A stretch of 64,000 nt of DNA from Gnetum montanum (GCA_015680685.1 MNCI01009412.1:1174421-1238420); one strand, 5' to 3'; shown: positions 10,520 to 22,059, numbered from the stretch's first letter. The notes: a model not told the origin generated them from the letters alone. Made by a program: numbers and translations.

Positions 10520-11110
10520 TTCTTTTTTTTTGATCACCCTAGTTTAAGTATCAAGAGTTTCCTCTTGGAGCTCCACCTCTAAATCTCAGTCAACATTGTC
10601 ATAGTTAAAAAAGGTAGTGATCCATTATCCCCATCAATGATAATTTCCCCTTCCTCATAGGAAAAGTGAATCTCTTGATGTATAGGGGAGGATACTGCAT
10701 GAAGCTTAGCTAACCATAACCTTCCAAGAATCAAGTTAAAGCCAAGTATCTCTTCAACAACTAGGAAGTTGACAGATGTGGAAAATTATTTTCCAACTAT
10801 GAAATCCAAGGAGATGAAACCTTGCACTACTACTTATGAGCCACTAAATGACTTGATAATTGAGGTAGTGGTTAGTTGTATATTCTCAATTAGGCCTAGC
10901 TTGTCAACAATAGAAAATGGTACAACATTTGTTGCTGCTCCATCATCTACATGAACATAGTGAACCTTTCATTTGCAAACTCATATTGTAATAAGGAGAG
11001 GATCAAATAGAAATTCTCTATTTCTAGAGTCAATTTTTGCTTCACTATCATGAAATTTGAGTATGGGTTGATGTCCATTTCTCCTAAGTGAAGCTTTCTT
11101 AACAATAGAG
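10520..11110 (-). pseudogene. Tat protease region remnant, element A1
   Basis: Read on the - strand this encodes a decayed stretch resembling the FNLILG-x-x-WL pattern found downstream of the aspartic protease of Tat elements, followed by an IHQEIHF-like run. It aligns with 31800-32550 (B) and 63440-64000 (C). Several stops and frame changes are present. The protease would cleave the gag-pol polyprotein. Confidence 0.55.
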
Positions 11111-14100
11111 TGAATTAACTCTTAATTGGTTGACATGTCTCTACTCATAGAGATAGAAGTCAACACTTGGGCTAATGCATCTCTATGTATAGAAGAGTTC
11201 ATGACCAAGTCATACAAGTTTAGTGATGTGTTCTTTTATTTAATTAATCATTTAGCTTGCTACATTGTTGTGAGAAAATTCTTTCCTTTGGTATGTAATT
11301 TTTCAACCTTGGTGGTTCTAACTTCCTCCATCCTTTATAGAGTTTGTGCCTTAGGTTTTAGTCCATGTGCCTTGGGCCCCTAGTCCATGGGTGTAGTTGG
11401 TCTTAGAATCACTTATCTTAAAGCCTTTTATTATATGTTGCCTTCAATGTACTTCATCATTGGTTTGGAAATAGGTTTATTTCATCATTGTTGGGATGAT
11501 GCTTTCATGCTAACCTTTGAGTTGTGGGCCACTATAGGTGGGCTTTGGCCATATGTTGTTGTAGGCTTACTTATTGAAGGTGAAGAGACTTAGATAACAG
11601 ATGGTTCCCTAGGCTTTGGAGGATTATCAACTCATGGTCTTGGTTGTGACATTGATGCCACTAAAGATGGGACACATGTAATGGAGGGCATGTTAGGGGC
11701 CTAAGGAAGTGGTACCCATATGATGAAAGGCTCTCTAGGCTTTTTGTTTTCAAGTTATGGTGGTACTTTGATGACAAACACTTTCCTAGGAGGATTAAAC
11801 CATTTGGTTTCTGTGAATGAGTATACAATATAGGATTTTTTGTTGGTGCTTGAAGAGTTGGGATAATTCAACACCAACTACCCATAGTCAATCATCTTTT
11901 GGAGGCCATCCTTTAATGCTAGACAAAAATCAATGTCATGACTAGCCAATTGATGATAATGATAGTACCTATCCAATATAAATTACTTTGGTAGCTTCAA
12001 ATCATCTTTGATACCTATCATTGGATCTCTAGCTATGTTACAAAGATGATCATACCTCTTATGAGCCTCTTTAGATAATTTCTTATGTTGTATATGGTTG
12101 TTTCTAAGCAACTATTCTAAGAGCTCAAAGGGATTCATAGACAACCTAGTGCACTTAAACCTATCCTTCCTTCAAAATTTTGGTCTTGGTTGATGTGGGG
12201 TGTAGGAAGTGGATGGTTGCAATCAGTCTTGGGATGTGTTGCTACACGATGATCTCCACCTCTTCCCTTTTTTGATCCTTTTGTTACTGCAGCCATGGTT
12301 GTATGCTCTTGCTTGGTTTTAACCATATCCCTCCTCATGTGTTGGTTTTTATAGGCCATGTAGGCTAGGTTTTTGGTTGCCTTAGTTGCCTCCTTAATGT
12401 TCTTAGTCCACGAGAAGGCTTCGCTTAGTGATTGGAATTCTAAATAGTAGAACTTGACTTAATAAAGTTATTTACTGCTCCATTGTAGACGACAAAGAGG
12501 TTAACTTCAAAAATAGGCTCCGGAATCATGTTAAGTGTTGAGTTCCATCTTTGAATGAACATTTTGACTTGTTTTAGTGACCCCTACCTACCTCACGTTC
12601 ATTAGTTGATCCAATGTAGCATCTAGCTTTAAGTTGTATCTAAAGCGGTTAACAAATTAGTCTATTATGTTTTCAAGGGAAGAGATGGAACCCCTAGGTA
12701 AGGTTTGATACCAATCTAGAGCTTTACCTTAATGGAAATGGGTAAAATCCTTAGTATCATATGAGGCCAATCTTGCAAGAAGAGACACTCAAACTACAAG
12801 GTGATCAAGAGTGCATTGGGTTCCCCTTCACCATTGTACTAGGTGAAGTTTGGTATCGGCATACTTGCAAGCAAGGTCATTTAAGGCATGGTAGGACTTA
12901 TAAGGTCATCCTAATATAAATTCATAACCTTAACCATATGAGTTATATTTGCCTTGAGTTTTTGGAGCTCTTTAATAAGGTCTTGAATCATTTGGAAAGC
13001 TTAATCCAAGCCATGGGACATCCCATGGGCTATGGTATTTATGTTGATGATTCAAATGTTAATTTAAAGGCCTATGACCTTGAGATAGATTATGGTATAG
13101 AAGGGAGTGCTTCGGTCATCATGGTCATAAAGTGACTGAACAATGAGAAGGAGGTCAAAGCAAGCACTTGGGGAATAAAGGGCACAAAGGGTGTTTGTGA
13201 TCCTTCAATTATTTGGAGCCTCATGATGGGATCCATTGTCATGGAGAAGGGGTAAGTGATGATGAGAGCCACCAATGATAGTTGTGCAAACCAAGGCTAC
13301 ATGGAAAATAGCATAGATAAAGAAATGAAGGTTGTCTATGACACAAGTTGTACCTAGTGTGTGGCTATAACTAGTGTAGTTTCAAACATTTAGGGATACA
13401 TAGGAGATGATAGTTGTGACACCTAACCTAGGGATGTAACTAGAGGAATTGAAGTAGGTACAATAACCTAAGGGGCTATCGATTGGAATAGAACCTCGAT
13501 GAAGTTGTGAGGTTCAACCTTAGCCTCAAACTCATTGGTTTCTTCATGTTGGCTCATTGTACTAAGGTTCTCGCTATGCTCATCCATCTTAATCAAATGA
13601 GATAAAATATGAACATGGGTTTCATTCAAAGGTATGTTGTCATATGAAAAAGGGATATACTCCTTCCTGTCATGGTGGATAAGCTCATACTCACATTTGG
13701 CTTCAGCTTCTTGATGTGGAATGAGTAGGCCTACTTGAATTTTGGCATAAATGAAATTATAATGCTCTTACTTTATGATGGAAAAGTCTAGGATTTTCCC
13801 ACTTTGCCAAAAGGATTACCTATATTCAACTGCTATAAGGTCTTTGGGGTCATAGACCCTCATGGCCTCTTAACTAGAAGTGTTATCAATGAAGTTGTAG
13901 GGTAATACGATCAACTAGTTGAAAGACATGGCAAAAATTGTAGTTTTATCTTTTTCACTATTTTTAGTAAAAGTGTAATAAGTGTGATAATTCACTAACA
14001 TACATATATATAAATGGAAAGGTAATGAAAAACTAATTCTGAGTGGTAAAAAGAGAAAACAAGAATTTGAGTAAACAAGTATTATAGTAAACAAGTATCA

Positions 14101-14347
14101 TAGTAAACCAATACCATAGTACACAAGTGTTACAATAGATGGGTATTTCAATCAACTACTATTATAGTATATAGGTATTTCAATCAACTACACTAGCTTC
14201 AAGAAAACTAACAACTACTATGAAAAGATCATGAAAATTCAATTGTGCTAGTTTCAAAGGTTTCAATAGAATATGTTCATAGATTTGGGAACTTCAAAAA
14301 ATTATAGTTGAAAAAACGATTTTGGTGAATAATTTGGGTGGAGGCTC
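11111..14347 (-). pseudogene. Tat gag remnant, element A1
   Basis: The segment lies between the protease region and the primer binding site. The stretch 12370-12480 aligns with 33777-33890 of element B, the gag core, and 12135-12359 keeps a short Lys/Arg/Gly-rich frame matching the end of the B gag core. No intact frame remains. Frameshifts and stops occur throughout. Confidence 0.5.
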
Positions 14348-14361
14348 TCTTTCTAGCACTA
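14348..14361 (-). promoter_or_regulatory. Primer binding site of A1 (decayed)
   Basis: TCTTTCTAGCACTA on the + strand is the decayed counterpart of TCCTTCTAGCGCCA at 35731-35744 in element B. On the element strand this reads as a TGGCGCTAGA-type primer binding site immediately after the 5' LTR. The tRNA primer is not identified. Confidence 0.6.
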
Positions 14362-14367
14362 GAAAAC

Positions 14368-14929
14368 TATTGGACATGGAAATTTTGGTTACTGGAACAA
14401 AAACCAAAAATCCCAAGCACCAAAATAGTCTTAACATTGAATCCCAAGGGCCTTTGGAAATGGAATTCAAGGTGCCTTGGATGGTCTGGCTGATCACCTA
14501 GGAACTTACAGAAGTATCAATGAAAATGAGAAGATGAGAAAACAAGAAAAAGAAAAAATGAAAAATTGAGAAATAAAAGTGAAATTTCAGATTTGGGATA
14601 AAAACCAACATAGAATCAAAACATGAAATCAAATATGCATACAATAAACTATGACTTTATTAAAATGGAAAATAAAGTCCAAAGTTTAAGAGGTACAAGT
14701 TATGTGCTAGGTGTGAACAAAGTTGATGAGGAGGATGCTTGAAGTCTATTGAAACTTGCAATCTATACTTGAATCTCCATAATCCAAATGTTTTCCAACT
14801 CCTACTAATTTTCACTATGATCTGCAACTGTGGCTATGGGATGATGTTACACTTTTGGTGCACTAATATCACATGGGAGTCTCTATTCCCAACGTAGATA
14901 CCAATATTTTCTCAAAAGTATTGTAAGGT
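14368..14929 (-). mobile_element. Partial 5' LTR of A1
   Basis: Begins (in + coordinates) TATTGGACATGG, aligned with the LTR end TATAGCGATCG of B at 35751. It shares the order GGGCC, GGTGCC, GATGGTCT, CTGATCAC, AGGAACTTA with the B LTRs. It stops where the 3' LTR of element B begins, so B seems to have inserted into or next to it. The remaining part was not found. Confidence 0.55.
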
Positions 14930-16659
14930 TGTAAATTTTTTGCCCAACGTTGATGGCTGGAAACACCGAGAGGTTGTTAGGCAAACAGTTTTAACCCCAA
15001 ATCCATGCAAGGGCCGTGTTGGATAAAATGGAAATGGGGTGCCCTGAACGGTCTTCTTGATCAGACAGGGACTTAGTCAGTGTAACTTAACCTTTCATAA
15101 ACATTATTTTAAGTGCAAAACACATGAAATATAACTGATAATCAATAAATGTGATAATTAAGAAAATGATGCTGAACAATGATGGCAATGTAGAAATAAC
15201 GAAGTAACAGGGATAAGAAAATGCACCACCACAAAGTCGCGGGTTCAATTCTCTTCTTTGCATGAAAATGTATAACAAGTTATATAGTCCTGACGGTGCA
15301 CAGAGAGTCCAGGAAAGACTGAAACACTCGAAATGCCTCAACTATGTTTTTTTTCTATGAGTACAAGCCTAAGAACCAATAGTACCAAGTTCCAACAAGC
15401 AAAAAGCTAATGTCAAGTGCCAATGCTAAAAATGCCAACTACTAAAATTTGCCAACAAATTGCCAATTTGCCAACTTCCCAATAGAATTCTCAATTTGCC
15501 AACCCTTTGAGCATTTGCCCGTCGGGGTATTTATAGGGCCAAGAGCATGCGAGACATGAGGCTTGGATGACATGTGTCCTAGACCCACAAGATACTGACG
15601 TGTTCTAGTGCATGGACATGCAAAGTCAGTCGTGCACTTTCTACACTGCAATCATGTTGTCGAAACTGAAGAATGTTGGCATCAGGTGTGCAAACAATGC
15701 AAGCAAGAAATGAAGCACACTAGCGTAGCATAGCTGCTTGCTATGCTATGCTATGCTATGTGGTGTAGCACATTGGCATAGCATAGCTGCTTACTATGAT
15801 GTGCTACGCTATGTAGCATAGCATAGCGTAGCCACCACATTTGAAAAATAATTCATGTTGAAATCAACTGCATCTATTGGAAGTTTTGGCGCATGCTGAG
15901 TGAACTTCTGAAGCACTTTGTTTGATTCTTCATCTTTGCTACGCTACATAGTGTGGCATAGCATAGTAGTTGTCTTTATTTGTGACTTGCTAAACTTGTT
16001 AAACTTGCATTTGAGACGTCTTTTTCTGCTCTTTCTTTGTCATTGCGTTATGCTACGCCATGTAGCGTAACACAGCATAGCAGCCAACCTATCCTACTTT
16101 TTACTCAATTCACCACTTTCTAGTGAGACACTTTGCTAAAGGACTTGAAGTTGAATAAGGCAACTGGTTTTGGAGGCCAAAGTGCTTGCCTAGTGCAATT
16201 GGAATCACTTGCTGAGCTAGGCATTTTTTATTTTCCTTTGCTACGTTGTGCTACACTGCATAGTGTAACATAGCATAGCACTTTGTTCTACAGTAGTTTG
16301 CATTTGATTACCTAAGCAACTATCTTCTGAGGCCTACTACGCTACATAACATAGCATAGCGTAGCAAGCTTCTTCACTAGAAAACTTGCCAAACTGTTTT
16401 AGACATCCTAAGCACCGCCGACATCTCTAAGCATGGTTTCTGAGTAAACTTTCAGCCAAGTGAATTGTCTAGGTGGGTAGGCTAGAGAATCCATCGGGCC
16501 TGTCAACTTTGAAGGTAGAAAACTTGCCAAACTAGACAATCTAGACTCAGAGCATTCATTTCCTTCCAAACTTCCATGACCCCACACTTGTGGAAATCCC
16601 TTGCCTGAATTCCCAGACACTGGTGAAGTAAGAGGGTCTTGAAATTTTATGGTCTTTCA
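14930..16659 (-). mobile_element. 3' LTR of element B
   Basis: Nearly colinear with 35751-37478. Landmarks include GATCAGACAGGGACTTAGT, the AAAATGCACCACCACAAAGT run and CTTGCCAAACTGTTTT. It carries clusters of the words TAGCATAGC and GCTACGCTA in both orientations (15721-15835, 15935-15970, 16045-16085, 16240-16280, 16335-16365). The G-box of the other LTR reads CATGTG here (about 15571), a likely CpG decay. Confidence 0.8.
15523..15580 (-). promoter_or_regulatory. Promoter in 3' LTR of B (TATA box, decayed G-box)
   Basis: The - strand reads CCCTATAAATACCCC at about 15538-15524, with ACATGT (from CACGTG) about 35 bases upstream. The intact version is in the 5' LTR at 36345-36398. Confidence 0.55.
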
Positions 16660-16727
16660 ATGGCCCCTCTTTGTCAACGTCTAGAGGATAGACCCAAGAG
16701 ACGCTAACAAATAATACAAAACACCAC
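16649..16727 (-). other. Polypurine-tract hairpin of element B
   Basis: On the element strand GTGGTGTTTTGTA pairs imperfectly with the LTR start TGAAAGACCAT. The inner stem TTGTTAGCGTCT / AGACGTTGACAA gives 12 consecutive pairs, including two G-U pairs. The inner stem differs from that of A at several positions, with both partners changed. Confidence 0.7.
16660..16675 (-). promoter_or_regulatory. Polypurine tract, element B
   Basis: The - strand reads GACAAAGAGGGGCCAT directly before the LTR start TGAAAGACC. It is the primer for plus-strand DNA synthesis. Confidence 0.8.
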
Positions 16728-18030
16728 AATAGACAAGATGCTAACACCGCTCTGCAGTATACACGAAGATGTTGTTTAGCTATGCTTAAGAGTGCTAGGA
16801 TAGCTATGTAGGGAAAGGGGAAAGGTTAATATGGAGGGAGCAGGTTCGAGAAAAGGTAAAGATGAAACTTAGAAAGGTCCCTCGTTGGAATGCTTGTGAG
16901 GGAATTGTTTGCATGGTCATCTTTTCTTTTTCTAACCTTAGACCTCTCGTAAGAATTCTTAGAGAGGGTTACTATGAAATAGCTGATGTGCCATTTGTTT
17001 TAGGCCCTTTTTTACATGAGCTTTTGCTCTTTTATGCTTTTCTTTTGTTGTTTAGCCGTTTACATTTGCAAACAACCTTGTTGTTGCAGGACAGGTGTTT
17101 CTTTCCTAGGATGAGTTGTGTTACATCCACGTGAGGCTTTAACCTACCTATAGATGCTTCCCATGCAACGAGTTACGTTACGCGCGTCATGGAATTTGTG
17201 GTTGGGCATATGGAAGGGCTTTACAGGCATAGGAAAAATTCATAAAAGAGGTGTGACAAGGAGAATTGTGGGTGTAAGTAACGAAGTAAAGGAGGTTAAG
17301 GGGGAGGATTGGATGTGCACTCCTAAGTAGCCAAGCTAGTCAGGGTGACCACCTTGGAACGATGTAGTGTCCTACTGCTGTGGCAAAACACACCTCTGAC
17401 CGATGCCTCTCTAGTACGTATCCTACAAATACAACAAAGAGCAAACCAGAAGAAACAATCATGATGCAAAATGAAGGCAAAGGTCTTTCTTGCTTTGGAC
17501 ACCGCTGGAACAATAGATGTTGTTACTAAGCCATTCGACATCCAAACTAGAAAGGCCAGCAGCGGTTGTGGCAGCATCAGCAAGGAGAGGTTGGCACCAA
17601 GGCAGCTAGGAATTGTGGTGATGCAAGTGCTTAGGAATACCTGCACAAGGAAAACATCATGCAATTCAGCTGTAAGGTAAGTTGCCCAACAGTTGAATGT
17701 CTTTTGGATTCAGCTAATGGTGGGGGGTAGAGGGTAGCAACTTTGTGGCTAGGCCACAATAGTGATGGGACTCCAATAGTAGGTACTGACGATGGAAGCT
17801 ACTGCCAGGGCAAAGGGCCGTGGTAGCAATAGCTCTAGAAGGTTAGCAAGATGTCGTACAACATCTCTGGAGGATTAGCAAGATGCCAAGGGTGGTGGTG
17901 TTGCACATATTCCTAAGGGTGTTTTCTTAGCATCATGAACTACATTCAGGAACTACAACATCCCATCCCATGTTGGCATGGTACACACTCACTTGTTCTG
18001 ATGATCGTGGATGCATGTTGAGAATGTGCC
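16728..18030 (-). other. Spacer between integrase and 3' LTR of B
   Basis: The stretch is noncoding or unrecognised. The longest frame, 17664-17323 on the - strand (113 residues), has no recognisable motif or homologous frame in element C, so I do not call it a gene. Base composition is more balanced than in A1 or C, with more CpG. Confidence 0.4.
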
Positions 18031-18034
18031 GCAA

Positions 18035-18440
18035 ACCCAGTTTAAGGTCCTAGTAGACCATCTAATGTGCTGGTTTAAGCTCTCAATAGATCATGGTACA
18101 CTAGTTTAAGATCCTAGCAGACCGTGGATTGCTAGTTTAAGGTCCTAGAAGACCGCGGAGTGCTAGTTTAAGGTCCTAGCAGACCGTGGAGCACTAGTTT
18201 AGGGTCCTAGCAGAAGGTTGTGCTAGTTTATCATCGTAGCAGATGATGGATGGGCCAGTTTAACATTGTAGAGGACGATTTGTGCTAATTTATAGTCATA
18301 GTAGACTATTCGTACTAGTTTATAGTCATAGCAGACTGTCTTTGCCAGTTTTATGTTGTAGCAGACGACCTTTTCCAGTTTTATGTCGTAGCAGATGAGC
18401 TTTGCCAATTTTACGTCGTAGTGGACATTTTGCTTATCTT
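18035..18440 (-). repeat. 30-bp palindrome-bearing array downstream of INT, element B
   Basis: About 13 units of 29-32 bp begin GCTAGTTTA or GCCAGTTTT. Most carry a stem of 3-6 bp around six bases: GGTC-CTAGCA-GACC, ATCATC-GTAGCA-GATGAT, ATAGTC-ATAGTA-GACTAT. Stem bases change between units while pairing is mostly kept. From 18408 down to 18223 the - strand stays open and encodes a 10-residue repeat of the form YD-Y/I-KLA-x-I/V-V-C/Y. Confidence 0.75.
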
Positions 18441-18449
18441 GCTCATGCT

Positions 18450-19480
18450 TTAGATGTAGTATGGCTTGAGGTATGAATGATTCATAGGATTTGCGAACTC
18501 GTTGTCATCCATGTCTGCTAGCTTGAAGGCCCCATTCACATAGGAATTTGTAACCATGAATGGACCTTCCCAGTTTGCTGAGAATTTGTTCACATGCTCA
18601 CGGACAGCCTTGAGAATGAGGTCCCCCGTTTGTATTGGCCGTTGATGCATGTTTTCATGATACTTCTACTATTGCTTGTTTTGATAACGCTCTATGTGAA
18701 CAAGTGTCTAGGCACACTCATCCTTTATTGAGTCAAGGTCGATGATCCTCGACTCGTTGTTCTGGGATTCACTCATGACATTTAACAGGATCATTTGAAG
18801 TGATGGTACCTGCAACTCAAGAGGTAACACCACTTCAAATCCATAAATAATACTATAAGGATTTTTATCTGTTACCATCCTACACATCATCCTGTAAGCC
18901 CAGAGCACATAGAGGATTTGCTCATGCCATCGCCTCTTACTGTTGTCAAGCATTTTCTTGAGCAAGTTGATGATGGACTTATTCATAGCTTTTGCCTATC
19001 CGTTCACCTGTGGGTACTATGGCAAGGAGAAAGATTTCCTAATGCCAAGGTTACTACAAAATTTTTTGGTTTCCACACTGCTAAATTGTGGCCCATTTTC
19101 AGTCACAATAGTCATGGGGAGCCCAAACCTTGTCACAATGTTATCTAAGATGAAGTGGCAAACCTGCTAGGATGTAGTCTTCCTAAGGGGAATAGCCTTG
19201 ACCCACTTTGTAAAATACTCAATGATGGTGATGATGAAGCTATGCCCTTCAGAAGACTTAGGCATGATAGGTCCTATGATGTCTAGTCCCCATCGCTGGA
19301 AAGGCCATGTGATCTACATCGGATGCAATTCTGTGGGTGAAATGTGTATAAGATTTTTGTATCTTTGGTACGTATCATAAGTTTTGACCTTGACTAGGAA
19401 ATCATGCTCCATGTGAGGCCAGTAGTTCCCTAGGCATCTAAATTTTTCTACCATGGCCCTAGGTGCTATGTGTCCACCAC
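18450..19480 (-). pseudogene. Integrase of element B (INT core and C-terminal domain)
   Basis: The catalytic-core start near 19300 shows W-G-L-D-I-I-G-P-I followed by the run through FTKWVKAIPL. A later frame (18986-18708) has the core end with WHEQILYVLWAYR and TDKNPYSIIYGFEVVLP. The C-terminal domain (18650-18450) contains DLILKAV and FSANWEGPFMV and ends LKPYYI. Integrase joins element cDNA to host DNA. Stops (several TAG where Gln is expected) and frame breaks show it is dead. The palindromic array starts just after its end. Confidence 0.8.
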
Positions 19481-19733
19481 ACAAGCCCTCATGTACTTCA
19501 TTAATGACCTTCTACACTTACTCCTCATTTACGCATGCTAGCAATATCCCATCAAAGGAGTGTCTGCACAGGGTGTTGTCTTCCATGAGCACATATTGCC
19601 GAGCACACTTGTGAATCGCATCTCTCTATGTAGATGTCAATCCGTGTGGGGGCTCATAGTGTTGCAGGTAGGCTTTAATGTTGGCGTACCACTCCTAGGT
19701 ATCTGCAATGCTCATAGAGGCTATGTGTACCAC

Positions 19734-20120
19734 CTAAGTGATAGGCTCCTCACACTTGGTAATTGAAGTGGAAAAAGTTACGAATAGGTGTGGTGGCACA
19801 TTTAGTGCTAGGGTGGCTAGGGCATCTACTATGATGTTTTCATTGCATGGCACATGTTGAACATCCATGGTTGCAAATTGTTTGAGCAAAGTTTTTGCTA
19901 GGTCGTAATAGGGCTGCAGGTACGTAGCCTTGTAGGTGTAGACCTCAGTGATTTGATTTACAATGAGTTGTAAATCACCGCAAATCACCAGGTGTTGAAT
20001 GCTTAATGCTTGGGCTACTAAGAGGCCCCTGAGTAGTCCTTCATACTCTACCATGTTTTTTGTACAAAGGAACGTAAAACAATAAGCAAAGGGTTGCATT
20101 TCCCCAAAGGCGAATGAAAT
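19734..20120 (-). pseudogene. Second, archaeal-type RNase H of element B
   Basis: The frame 20099-19734 shows VEYEGLLRGLLVAQAL, then ICGDLQLIVNQI, then VPCNENIIVDALATLAL. These are the E, D and D regions of the archaeal-type RNase H that Tat-lineage gypsy elements carry between their ordinary RNase H and integrase. The usual GDS is GDL here. This domain is the main reason for placing B in the Tat lineage. Confidence 0.8.
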
Positions 20121-20273
20121 GATGGCAGCTACACTACCTCCTCATGTGGTCGAGGCACTGTTGAAATGCAAAGTAGCTTCAAGATGTGATAGGATGGCAT
20201 TGATAGTGCTAACCTGCTCATCATGGAATTCAGGATCTATGATTGCCTAATCGTCAACTGGTGAGATCGTAAG

Positions 20274-21600
20274 TTATGTTGCTATAGCTTGACCCTTCAT
20301 CGATGATTGGCTCACATAATGCATGTCGAATTCTGCTATTATGGCTTTCCACCGAGCTATCCTGCTACTTTCATACAGATTATTTGTGATAGCCCTAAGT
20401 ACATTGCTCTTGCAAATGATGTTAACTTTACTACGAAACAAGTAATTCCTCCACTTCTTTAATGCAAACACTAGGGCAAGGTAGTTTCTCTCCACCTCAT
20501 TGTATTTTGCCTCATATGCTATTAGTGCATAACTTAGATAATACACTAGAATGTTAGAGTCGTCATCTTGTCTCTGATATAACAGTGTTGTGATAGATGT
20601 GTCTAAGGTGGCAAGGTAGATGAAGAAAGGCTTATCCCTTTGTGGTGGGTAAACATTTGGGAGGTGTAAAAGCTCTTTCTTTAGATCATCAAAGGCTTGT
20701 TGGCATTCTATTTTCCATTCGAAGTTAACCCCTTTCTTTAGTAGATGTTGCATGGGGTGTAACTTGTCAGTCAACTTCAGTATAAACCTTCTAATGAGCT
20801 ATACTCTACCTTGTAACTCGCACAATTCTTTGAGGTTTGTAGGGGGCGCTAGATTAATGATGACCTTAACATTGTCAAGGTCCACTCGTATTCCAGCCTC
20901 TGATACTACAAACCCCAACATGCATCTGGTTCTCACCCAAAAGATACACTTCTTTGGGTTAAGGCATAAATCATGCATATGGTAGTTCTTGAGGACTACA
21001 CCTAGATCATTGGGATGATCAATGACCTCTTTAGATTTGACCACTATGTCATCCACATAGTCATTCAGTGTTTCTAGGATGTAGTTGCTAAAGATGTATG
21101 ACATGGCTCTCTGGTAGGTTCCTCTGGCATTTTTTAGCCCAAAGGGCATCATAGTGTAACAAAAGGTATCCCATGGGGTCATGAAGGTTGTTGTTAACTA
21201 ATGCTCTAGGTTGATGCGAATTTGGTTATAGCTAAAGAAATCATCCATGAAGGATAAAAGAGCGTGATCGGCCGTAGTGTCGATGAGTTCATCAATGCTC
21301 GGTAGTGGGAAGTCATCCTTGATCGTGCCTTTGTTCAAGTCCCAAAATTCTATACAGATTCATATTCCTCCCATTTTCTTAGAAACCACAACTATGTTTG
21401 ACACCCACTTTGAGTAATCAACTACCTGGATGAAACCAGCCTGATACAGCTTGGTGGTTTCATCCCATACGGCTAGCGCAATCTCTAGTTTAACCTTGCG
21501 AGCTTCTGCTTAACTACTTTCATACATAGATCTAAGACAATGTTGTGCTATATAAGCCTCCGGTCTAAACCTGGCATGTCATTGTAAGACCATAGGAATA
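20274..21600 (-). pseudogene. Reverse transcriptase and RNase H of element B
   Basis: RT runs from about 21440 to 20800: KDDFPLPSIDELI, then FMDDFFSYNQI, then MMPFGLKNARGTYQRAM, and the catalytic YVDDIVVKS at about 21059-21033. The RT thumb and first RNase H follow (20774-20274) with FEWKIECQQAFDDLKK, LSYALIAYEAKYNEVERNY and ALKKWRNYL. These enzymes copy element RNA into DNA. The domain is in at least two frames and contains stops, so it is a pseudogene, but the YVDD motif is intact. Confidence 0.85.
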
Positions 21601-22059
21601 CCTCTACATTGTCCTACAGTATCTAGCATACATCTTTGTGTGTTTGAAAATCTAGAAGGGAGCTAAGTTTTAACGTTTTTATTTTTCCCCTAGATGTCGT
21701 CATAGGCATCTCAATGAGAGGATCCTCGATTACATCCCCAGCCTCTAAATCTAGGGCTTGGACCAGATGTTTGAGCCAGTCTAGGGATGTTTCTAAGGAT
21801 GCTACAGTGCTATCTGTGGATGATCACCAGTCTATTGACTCTGGATTTAGTTTTCTTGGAAGCTCACCGTGTGGACCTGTTAAAGCTAGAGGTGAAGAAA
21901 GAGCTTGATGCATGGCCATTCTTGCTCAACCTGCCACAATGAGAAAAATGCTAAGTCAAGGTATACCTATTTGTAGCTACAAGGTACAGCAGACATTTGT
22001 AAAGCAATGATGAAATATGCAAACGTTAAATAATTGTGAACTATGATATAGTGTTTGTA
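21601..22059 (-). other. Pre-RT linker of element B
   Basis: Lies between RT and the palindromic array and matches the place of 48080-48400 in element C. No recognised domain. The + strand frame at 21714-21908 is taken to be chance. Confidence 0.4.

Larger units (their letters stand above)
1889..14367 (-). mobile_element. Tat-type gypsy element A1, deleted internal region
   Basis: The order on the - strand is PBS (14361-14348), gag-like (about 14340-11110), protease region (about 11100-10520), palindromic array (10260-10145), spacer modules of about 190 bp (10140-3960, split by a copia-type insertion at 5257-9674), second array (3900-3525), the linker that precedes RT (3250-2955), and polypurine-tract-proximal DNA (2640-1889). 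The last block matches 43760-44580 of element C. RT, RNase H and integrase, which should lie between 2955 and 2640, are missing, so A1 cannot move by itself. It also lacks the antisense gene seen in B and C. Confidence 0.65.

Noticed and set aside
15721-16365. TAGCATAGC clusters as plain microsatellites
   Set aside because: They are spaced clusters in both orientations with palindromic arrangement and recur in introns of the antisense gene, so they are reported as element-specific words instead.
17323-17664. 113-residue frame on the - strand between integrase and the 3' LTR of element B
   Set aside because: Hydrophobic but with no motif, and no counterpart in element C or A1. A + strand frame overlaps it, so chance is likely.
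18035-18440. Regular short repeats that might suggest a CRISPR array
   Set aside because: Units are contiguous and diverged with no unique spacers, and the context is a plant retrotransposon.
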